Assembly (NCBI GenBank): GCA_026397695.1
Contig: JAPLUJ010000748.1
Location: 1-5,570 of the forward strand
Reading direction: 5' to 3'
DNA: 5,570 nucleotides
From: Verrucomicrobiota bacterium
GTDB taxonomy: Bacteria > Verrucomicrobiota > Verrucomicrobiia > Verrucomicrobiales > Akkermansiaceae
Part shown: piece by piece, positions 1 to 3,774 of the stretch
Numbering within the stretch: position 1 is the first letter of the stretch
Layout: each line of letters opens with the position of its first letter
Notes under the pieces: model-generated
What the model was told of the DNA's origin: nothing
Database searches by the model: none
The model's input: only the letters and a program-made list of their open reading frames with translations
Program-made: the position numbers and the translations under genes

Positions 1-429
1 AAGGAGGAAATCCCCGGGTTGTCCGTGCCTCTGACAGGAGCCATGGATCTGGTGGAAGGCAACTTCACACCGGTCGATTTCAAATCGGCCGCCGCCAAGC
101 CCGACAAGGCGAACGCGGCGTTCGATCATGAAATCCAGCTTGTCTCCTATCAACTGCTCATGGAGATCGCCACCGGCCAGGTCCCTCCATCACTCGACCT
201 CGTGTTCCTGGTGAAAACCAAGACCCCGCAGGTGATCCGGGTTTCATCCCCGCCCGCCGGTGAACACCGCAAGCGCCGGGTCATCGCGTTGCTGGAGACC
301 GCCGTCCAGGGCATCGCCGCCAACCGCTATCATCCGCAACCCGGCATGCAGTGCTCGTGGTGCCAGTACAAGAACGAGTGCATGGCCTGGCTTCCCGGCC
401 AGGTGCTGGCGGAAAGGAGGGCCGCATGA
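1..429 (+). CDS. PD-(D/E)XK (RecB/Cas4-type) nuclease, 3' part
   Basis: The frame is open from base 1 to the TGA at 427-429, so the start almost certainly lies upstream of the window; 142 residues are visible. Numbering from the first visible codon, G13-x-x-D16, then V25-D26-F27-K28, then Q46-L-V-S-Y50 match motifs II, III and the QxxxY motif of the RecB-like PD-(D/E)XK nucleases (PDDEXK_1). Near the C-terminus C118-x2-C121-x5-C127 matches the three C-terminal cysteines that hold a 4Fe-4S cluster in Cas4 and AddB-type nucleases; the fourth cysteine would be in the missing N-terminal part. The family cuts or resects DNA in the cytoplasm. There is no Cas1, Cas2 or repeat array here, so a CRISPR role is not supported; phage, plasmid or recombination nuclease is more likely. 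The stop overlaps the next start (ATGA, 426-429), implying coupled translation. Confidence 0.87.
   Translation, partial: KEEIPGLSVPLTGAMDLVEGNFTPVDFKSAAAKPDKANAAFDHEIQLVSYQLLMEIATGQVPPSLDLVFLVKTKTPQVIRVSSPPAGEHRKRRVIALLETAVQGIAANRYHPQPGMQCSWCQYKNECMAWLPGQVLAERRAA
414..420 (+). promoter_or_regulatory. strong Shine-Dalgarno for the lipoprotein gene
   Basis: AAGGAGG lies inside the end of the nuclease frame, five bases before the ATG at 426. It fixes that ATG as the start of the lipoprotein gene in preference to longer readings in the same frame. Confidence 0.8.
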
Positions 430-605
430 AAGCGCCGCTCACCGCCATGCTCCTGGTGCTGCTGCTGGCGGCATGCTCATCGCCCGCCGGTCCTGCCCCG
501 ATCGACATGGGACCGGTAGGAGACGGCTTGTCAGTTATTGGTTACGCGCTCATCGGCATGGCGGTGGTCATCACCATCGGCCGCTTCCTGAATAAAGAGC
601 CATGA
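426..605 (+). CDS. small lipoprotein with C-terminal membrane helix
   Basis: Predicted product is 59 residues. Residues 1-16 form a lipoprotein signal peptide (M-K-A-P, then a run of Leu/Val/Ala) ending in the lipobox L14-A15-A16-C17, so Cys17 should be lipidated after signal peptidase II cleavage. A short Pro/Gly-rich linker (18-34) is followed by a hydrophobic segment at about 35-53 ending in R-F-L-N-K. The mature protein could therefore be held by lipid at one end and a helix at the other. The start follows an AAGGAGG at good spacing and overlaps the nuclease stop; its own stop overlaps the next ATG (602-605). I do not recognise a family. The topology recalls one-piece phage spanins, but the linker is far too short to span a periplasm. 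An exclusion or envelope accessory role is equally possible. Confidence 0.75.
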   Translation: MKAPLTAMLLVLLLAACSSPAGPAPIDMGPVGDGLSVIGYALIGMAVVITIGRFLNKEP

Positions 606-742
606 AACCAATGATCTATATCCATGTCTTCGCCGGCATCTCGATCACCGCCCTGTGTCTCCAAATCATGAGCGACTTCTGGCTGCCCCTGATCCTCGGA
701 GCGCTGGCCATGTTCGTCGTCGCCATGATCCTGCGGAAATAA
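602..742 (+). CDS. 46-residue protein with two membrane helices
   Basis: A short frame starts at the ATG of an ATGA overlap with the lipoprotein stop and ends at TAA 740-742. The product has a basic start (M-K-P), a hydrophobic helix at about residues 5-22, a short loop M-S-D, and a second helix at about 26-44 ending in R-K. The two-helix hairpin with positive ends suggests a small inner-membrane protein with both termini in the cytoplasm. There is no clear Shine-Dalgarno, so translation probably depends on coupling to the upstream gene. The frame stops just before a terminator hairpin, consistent with being the last gene of the unit. Holin-like, small mobile-element membrane or toxin-type proteins can look like this; no specific family is recognised. 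Confidence 0.7.
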   Translation: MKPMIYIHVFAGISITALCLQIMSDFWLPLILGALAMFVVAMILRK

Positions 743-769
743 CCGAAATAACAAAACCCGCCACGCCAA

Positions 770-810
770 GCGCCCGCCCGTTCCTCGTAATGCGGCGGGC
801 GCATCATTTT
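770..810 (+). terminator. intrinsic terminator after the nuclease unit
   Basis: A perfect 9-bp stem, GCGCCCGCC (770-778) with GGCGGGCGC (794-802), encloses a 15-base loop and is followed by ATCATTTT. The T run is short and interrupted, so the call is good but not perfect. Its place 27 bases after the last stop fits the end of the three-gene transcript. Confidence 0.72.
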
Positions 811-870
811 CCAATAAACCCAACCCCATCCCCCAACCCCCAACCCCAACCCTGACAAACATATATCATT
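811..870 (+). promoter_or_regulatory. C/A-rich, Shine-Dalgarno-less leader of the DUF3150 gene
   Basis: The 60 bases before the ATG at 871 are almost free of G and dominated by CCAACCCC-type runs, ending in an A/T patch (ACATATATCATT). No purine-rich ribosome-binding site is present. Any promoter must lie in this short gap after the terminator. The A/T patch could be a -10 box, but I see no convincing -35. Such unstructured leaders suit Shine-Dalgarno-independent initiation. Confidence 0.45.
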
Positions 871-1896
871 ATGAATCCGAACAACCAGCCCCCAAACCAG
901 AACCTCCTCGACGCCGTGTGCCGCCGTGGAGTCCTTGTCGCAACCTCCGTCCGTTACTGGCGCGGTTGCAAACGCCTCACCCCCGAAGACCTCGGGCTTG
1001 ATCCCGCACATGTCTCCGACCGGCTCATCCAGCTCGGTCACAAAAGGTTGATCCCGCGTGACGCGCTCCAGGCATTCGCCCTGATCGAGTCCCGGGTCCA
1101 GGCCACCGTTGAAAGTTCGAGTTTCCCGTTCCTGGGAGGCATCGGACGCTTTGTTCCGAACCCGCGCCTGGCCGATCTGAAGGACAATCTCGGCAAGCTG
1201 GAGAAAGAGTTCTACCAAGCCACGCTTGACTTTGTGGGCGGCTACACGCCGCTGCGTGAAAACGCGATGAACGAGTGGCGCGAAGCCGCCCGGCATATGA
1301 ACGGCGACGCCGGCCAACTCATCGCCACCATCGAGCAGTCGTTTCCACCCGCCGGTGAAATCGCCAAGCGCTTTGCGTTTGAGACGCGGTTGTTCCAGAT
1401 CGCGGCCCCCGACAGCATCAGGCTGGAGGTGGTCGAAGGCATGGCCGAAATCGCGGTTGCCGATGACCGCCGGCGCATTGCCGAGGACGCGTCACGCCGC
1501 CTGCAGGCCGACCTCGACGGGTTCATCCGCGAATCCGTTGCCTCCATGCGCGAGGAAACGGCAAGGCTCGCCACCAAGGTGCTCGCCACCATCGACGGCT
1601 CGGAGAACGGCGTCCACCAACGGACATTGAACCGCCTCACCACGTTCATCGACAGCTTCCGTTCCCTGAACTTCGCGGGTGACCAGCAGTTGGAGGCGAC
1701 GTTGGAAAAATTCCGCCGGGACCGGCTCACGCGCAGCGCCGAGGACTACCGCAATGACAGCGGTGCCATGGCCAGCCTCACCGACGGCCTGTCCCGTCTG
1801 CGTGAAAACGCGGTGCAACTTGCCCGCAGTGATGCCCGCGAGGTCATTGCGCGTTTCGGCCAGATGGGCGCGCGCAAGCTCGCGGCTGTCAGTTGA
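871..1896 (+). CDS. DUF3150 domain-containing protein
   Basis: Predicted product is 341 residues, soluble, charged and mostly helical. The N-terminal half carries what I recognise as the DUF3150 pattern: an S-V-x-x-W-x-G-x-K-x-L segment at 26-36 followed by E-D-L-G, then L-G-H-K-R-L-I-P at 55-62, an E-S-R-V-Q helix, a F-P-F-L-G-G-I-G-R-F-V-P stretch at about 85-96, and E-F-Y-Q-A-T-L-D-F-V-G-G-Y at 113-125. Residues 195-340 are rich in Arg, Glu and Ala with heptad-like spacing, suggesting long helices or coiled coil. The function of DUF3150 is unknown; from memory it occurs in plasmids and phages, often near AAA ATPases, which fits the ATPase further along. The start is the only reasonable ATG, after a C/A-rich leader with no Shine-Dalgarno. 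The family call is from motif memory and needs a profile search. Confidence 0.8.
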   Translation: MNPNNQPPNQNLLDAVCRRGVLVATSVRYWRGCKRLTPEDLGLDPAHVSDRLIQLGHKRLIPRDALQAFALIESRVQATVESSSFPFLGGIGRFVPNPRLADLKDNLGKLEKEFYQATLDFVGGYTPLRENAMNEWREAARHMNGDAGQLIATIEQSFPPAGEIAKRFAFETRLFQIAAPDSIRLEVVEGMAEIAVADDRRRIAEDASRRLQADLDGFIRESVASMREETARLATKVLATIDGSENGVHQRTLNRLTTFIDSFRSLNFAGDQQLEATLEKFRRDRLTRSAEDYRNDSGAMASLTDGLSRLRENAVQLARSDAREVIARFGQMGARKLAAVS

Positions 1897-1913
1897 ATGC
1901 AGCATTGAATCAA

Positions 1914-1949
1914 CTTCCGGGAGTCCTGTTCACGCGGGGTTCCCGGAAG
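1914..1949 (+). terminator. 13-bp hairpin after the DUF3150 gene, terminator-like
   Basis: CTTCCGGGAGTCC (1914-1926) pairs with GGGTTCCCGGAAG (1937-1949): 11 Watson-Crick pairs and two G-U pairs around a 10-base loop, starting 17 bases after the stop codon. The following sequence is CGGGG rather than a T run, so it is not a classical intrinsic terminator. It may be a U-less terminator, an mRNA 3'-end stabiliser, or a leader structure for the membrane gene. A further outer repeat, TTGAATC (1905-1911) and GATTCAA (1966-1972), encloses it. Confidence 0.5.
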
Positions 1950-2068
1950 CGGGGCCGTATCCATGGATTCAACTTGTAGCGGCCTGCCTGTTGATCCAGC
2001 TATCTCTTGTGCCAAACAATCACTGGAGCGAGTTTCCTATTCAGACAATCGTTTACGCGATAAGGACC

Positions 2069-2461
2069 ATGATCGGGAGATGTGTTTGCATCACCCTCGC
2101 CATCGCCCTGGGTTTCGGGGTCGGAACCGTGCTTGTCGATCACTCCTGGTCGGGTTTCGTCTCCGGCACCTTGATGTTTCCCGCCACCGCCGCCGTCAGC
2201 ATGTTCATGAGTTATGGAATCCTGGTGTTCCTTGTCATTTTCGCATACGCAATATGCTCCATTGTGCTTGAGATGTCCGAATGGACGCTTCTCATTCCGT
2301 TCTTCCTCTGCATCTGGCTTGGTTATGACATCACGGACTATCAACTGAACCGGAGTCCGATGGCCAGGATCTTGAAACAGGTTAACGCAAGCCTTGAGAA
2401 GTCCGCCAAGGAAGACAAGAAACAACCGCCCGTCACCCCCAACCAAAAGCCAGCACCATAG
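2069..2461 (+). CDS. small multi-helix membrane protein, orphan
   Basis: From the ATG at 2069 the product is 130 residues. Hydrophobic segments lie at about 4-23, 30-48, 49-68 and 72-87, followed by a hydrophilic Lys/Pro/Gln-rich tail of about 40 residues ending P-A-P. An inner-membrane protein is clear; I recognise no family. The start is uncertain. The ATG has only AAGGA two bases away, and the frame stays open upstream past another hydrophobic stretch (about 1961-2011, W-I-Q-L-V-A-A-C-L-L-I-Q) that looks coding but offers only CTG 1988, TTG 1991 or GTG 2009 as starts. A TTG 1991 start would give 156 residues. My hand count gives about 52 % GC for 2041-2400 against about 68 % in two sampled lines of the DUF3150 gene, suggesting separate origin. 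A classical terminator follows at 2491. Confidence 0.6.
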   Translation: MIGRCVCITLAIALGFGVGTVLVDHSWSGFVSGTLMFPATAAVSMFMSYGILVFLVIFAYAICSIVLEMSEWTLLIPFFLCIWLGYDITDYQLNRSPMARILKQVNASLEKSAKEDKKQPPVTPNQKPAP

Positions 2462-2490
2462 CAGGTGGGGGAATAACCAACACTTTCCCA

Positions 2491-2524
2491 AGCCCGCCCG
2501 GCACCAGGCCACGGCGGGCTTTTT
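2491..2524 (+). terminator. intrinsic terminator after the membrane gene
   Basis: AGCCCGCC (2491-2498) pairs perfectly with GGCGGGCT (2513-2520), and the second arm runs straight into a T run (2520-2524). It sits 30 bases after the stop of the membrane gene, a textbook Rho-independent arrangement. Confidence 0.87.
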
Positions 2525-2669
2525 CGTGCCCATGCACGGACAGCAATCCCTCTCACACACCACGCCATACCATCACCCGACACGCCGATCCCGTCCCGTC
2601 ACGCTGATTATTCAACCACCACCCCTTCCAAAACTCCCGAAACCCCCGAAACCCATACGCACCGCAGGG

Positions 2670-2700
2670 AGGGCGGCCTGTTCATCACGGGCCGCCCTTT
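2670..2700 (+). terminator. second terminator-like hairpin
   Basis: AGGGCGGCC (2670-2678) pairs perfectly with GGCCGCCCT (2690-2698), followed by two more T then CCG. The T run is short, so it is weaker than the hairpin at 2491. No gene ends between the two hairpins, so it either backs up the first or ends an unannotated non-coding transcript. Confidence 0.62.
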
Positions 2701-2778
2701 CCGCATCGAACCATTTGAACCCCTTCACCTCCGTCCACAAATAACCCAAAACTCACAACCAAAAACAAGTAACAACAA

Positions 2779-3168
2779 ATGTCCCACTTCACCACCATCC
2801 AGACCCAGATCCGGGATCTTGAGGCCCTGCAAGACGCCTGCGTCGAACTCGGGCTCACGTTCCTGCCGAATGCAAATTGCCGCGGCTACGCGGGCGTCAC
2901 CCGCCAGGCACCGCACGTCATCAAGCTGAAAGGCCCTTATGACATCGCCGTGGATCCATCGCCCGAAAAGGACGGCAGTTATGGCCTGACCACCGATTGG
3001 TGGGACGGGCACGTCGTCAAGGAGGTCGGTAGCGGCTACGGCCGCCTGCTCCAATCCTATGGCGTGCACAAAACCCTGCGCGAGGCCCGTGCACGCGGGT
3101 TGCGCACCACCCGGCGGGTTGAGGCCGATGGCTCGATCCTGCTGACATTGGAAGGAGGTTCGTTATGA
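2779..3168 (+). CDS. DUF1257 (Ycf35-like) protein
   Basis: Predicted product is 129 residues, cytosolic. The N-terminus M-S-H-F-T-x-I-x-T-Q-I-x-D-L-x-x-L with A-C-V-E-L-G following is the hallmark opening of DUF1257, the family that includes plastid/cyanobacterial Ycf35. Further matches are Y-D-I at 54-56, T-D-W-W at 72-75, L-L-Q-S-Y at 90-94 and a C-terminal D-G-S-I-x-L strand at 117-122. Length fits the family. Its molecular role is unknown. The leader is C/A-rich with no Shine-Dalgarno, as expected for the first gene of a transcript here. The stop overlaps the next start (ATGA 3165-3168), and the end of the gene contains the AAGGAGG that serves its neighbour. The pairing with DUF2997 and a Ycf46-like ATPase strengthens the assignment. 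Confidence 0.87.
   Translation: MSHFTTIQTQIRDLEALQDACVELGLTFLPNANCRGYAGVTRQAPHVIKLKGPYDIAVDPSPEKDGSYGLTTDWWDGHVVKEVGSGYGRLLQSYGVHKTLREARARGLRTTRRVEADGSILLTLEGGSL
3152..3158 (+). promoter_or_regulatory. strong Shine-Dalgarno for the DUF2997 gene
   Basis: AAGGAGG within the last codons of the DUF1257 gene lies six bases before the ATG at 3165, fixing that start despite the overlap with the upstream stop. Confidence 0.82.
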
Positions 3169-3371
3169 GCCGCCGCATCCATGTCCGCATCACCTCCAAC
3201 GGCGAGATCACCGTCGAGGCCGATGGCTTCCAAGGCAAGGGCTGCGAGGCCGCGACCAAGGCGATTGAGGAGGCACTCGGCAAACCCCGGGAGCGCACCC
3301 GCAAACCCGACTTCTGGCGGCAGTCCGCACACCACCGGAATGAACAACAACTCGGCGGGGGAGGCTCCTGA
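3165..3371 (+). CDS. DUF2997 protein
   Basis: Predicted product is 68 residues. It opens with two short strands (R-I-H-V-R-I-T, then G-E-I-T-V-E-A-D), followed by G21-F22-x-G24-x-x-C27-x-x-A-T31 and the helix A-I-E-E-A-L-G (33-39), then K-P-D-F-W (47-51). This is the DUF2997 pattern: a conserved glycine loop with a single cysteine, an acidic helix ending in L-G, and an aromatic tail. The Gly-rich end (residues 64-68) looks disordered. The function is unknown; the family is typically found beside DUF1257 proteins, as here. Start, strong ribosome-binding site and 4-base overlap with the DUF1257 gene make co-expression very likely. Confidence 0.87.
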   Translation: MSRRIHVRITSNGEITVEADGFQGKGCEAATKAIEEALGKPRERTRKPDFWRQSAHHRNEQQLGGGGS

Positions 3372-3389
3372 CCCCATCACCAATCCATC

Positions 3390-3677
3390 ATGAGCCACAC
3401 CCTCCGCTTCAACCCCGGCGGCCGAATCGACGGCCTCTACACCGAAGCGATCGATCTCCGTGTGCTCGGGCGACTCCAAGTCTACCGGGCCACGGACATC
3501 CGCTTCTGCCAGAAATCACAGCAATGGAATGTCCGCAGCGCCTGCACGGGCAAACTCCTCCACACCGATCCCTCGCGCGACGCCTGTCTCGCATGGGAAC
3601 GCGCCAACCTCGGCCCTCCCAACCCGGAGGCTCCGAGACCCGCCAGCACCTATCCACCCCTAACCTATAACCAGTGA
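3390..3677 (+). CDS. unrecognised 95-residue protein in the ATPase operon
   Basis: The ORF starts 18 bases after the DUF2997 stop, without a Shine-Dalgarno. The protein begins M-S-H-T-L-R-F-N-P-G-G-R-I, followed by L-Y-T-E-A-I-D-L (16-23), L-G-R-L-Q-V-Y-R-A-T-D-I (26-37), Q-Q-W-N-V (44-48) and S-R-D-A-C-L-A-W-E (62-70). The tail from about 74 is Pro-rich and probably disordered. The middle resembles small unnamed proteins with an L-G-x-x-x-V-x-R-A-S/T core followed by W that I associate with accessory elements, but I cannot name a family. The last two codons and the TGA stop lie in the ACCAGTG repeat that begins at 3670, so the present C-terminus may have been set by the repeat. Its position inside the operon suggests a partner of the ATPase; that is inference. 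Confidence 0.76.
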   Translation: MSHTLRFNPGGRIDGLYTEAIDLRVLGRLQVYRATDIRFCQKSQQWNVRSACTGKLLHTDPSRDACLAWERANLGPPNPEAPRPASTYPPLTYNQ

Positions 3678-3758
3678 CCAGTGTTCAGTAATCGGTAACC
3701 AATGGTCTTCACCAATGACCAATGACCAATGACCAATGACCAATCAACCCATCAACCC
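3670..3758 (+). repeat. ACCARTG heptamer tandem repeats
   Basis: Two copies of ACCAGTG (3670-3683), one isolated ACCAATG (3698-3704), then four perfect ACCAATG copies and a partial fifth (3711-3744) fill most of the gap between the 95-residue gene and the ATPase gene. ATCAACCC then occurs twice (3743-3758). The array looks like simple-sequence expansion and lies just before the ribosome-binding site of the ATPase gene, so copy-number changes would alter only spacing. Read on the - strand it encodes a meaningless I-G-H-W-S-L-V repeat. Confidence 0.92.
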
Positions 3759-3774
3759 ATAACTTCAAGGAAAC

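Larger units (their letters stand above)
2462..2778. other. 317-base gene-free interval with two terminators
   Basis: No convincing coding frame is present on either strand. The interval holds two hairpin terminators (2491-2524 and 2670-2700), a short CGTGC/GCACG hairpin (2525-2538), a tandem CCCGAAACC duplication (from 2636) and, after the second terminator, a C/A-rich leader for the DUF1257 gene. TTGAAC at 2715-2720 could be a -35 element for the downstream operon, but the matching -10 region (AAATAA-like, around 2739-2744) is poor. The roughly 145 bases between the two hairpins have no assigned function. Confidence 0.6.

Noticed and set aside
19..429. Complete nuclease gene starting at TTG 19, with AAGGAGG at bases 1-7 as its ribosome-binding site
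   Set aside because: The spacing of 11 is long, the frame is open to the window edge, and the catalytic GxxD motif would begin only a few residues after the start. The family needs an N-terminal region, including the first cluster cysteine.
1..429. CRISPR-Cas adaptation role for the Cas4-like nuclease
   Set aside because: No Cas1, Cas2 or array is visible, and many non-CRISPR phage and plasmid nucleases share the same Fe-S motif.
859..870. ACATATATCATT as a -10 box giving a leaderless DUF3150 transcript
   Set aside because: There is no recognisable -35 in the C-rich sequence upstream, and the start-site position cannot be fixed by eye.
616..1317. Long - strand frame opposite the small membrane gene and the DUF3150 gene
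   Set aside because: It is antisense to a recognisable family and crosses the terminator. It has no domain signal or start context, and GC-rich codon bias opens such frames.
1679..2068. Longer version of the membrane gene starting at ATG 1679 inside the DUF3150 gene
   Set aside because: Its first about 70 residues are the shifted reading of DUF3150 codons (Arg/Ala/Pro-rich), an overlap of more than 200 bases. Only the part after about 1960 looks like genuine coding sequence.
1963..2271. + strand frame starting at ATG 1963
   Set aside because: Its translation is His/Arg-rich and low in complexity, a shifted reading of the membrane gene.
2394..2744. + strand frame through the gene-free interval
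   Set aside because: It runs through two terminator hairpins, is dominated by Pro, Arg and Ser, and lacks a ribosome-binding site.
3670..3758. CRISPR array or plasmid iteron cluster
   Set aside because: Units are 7 bases in direct contact with no spacers, unlike CRISPR. Iterons are usually longer (about 17-22 bases) and next to a Rep gene, which is absent.
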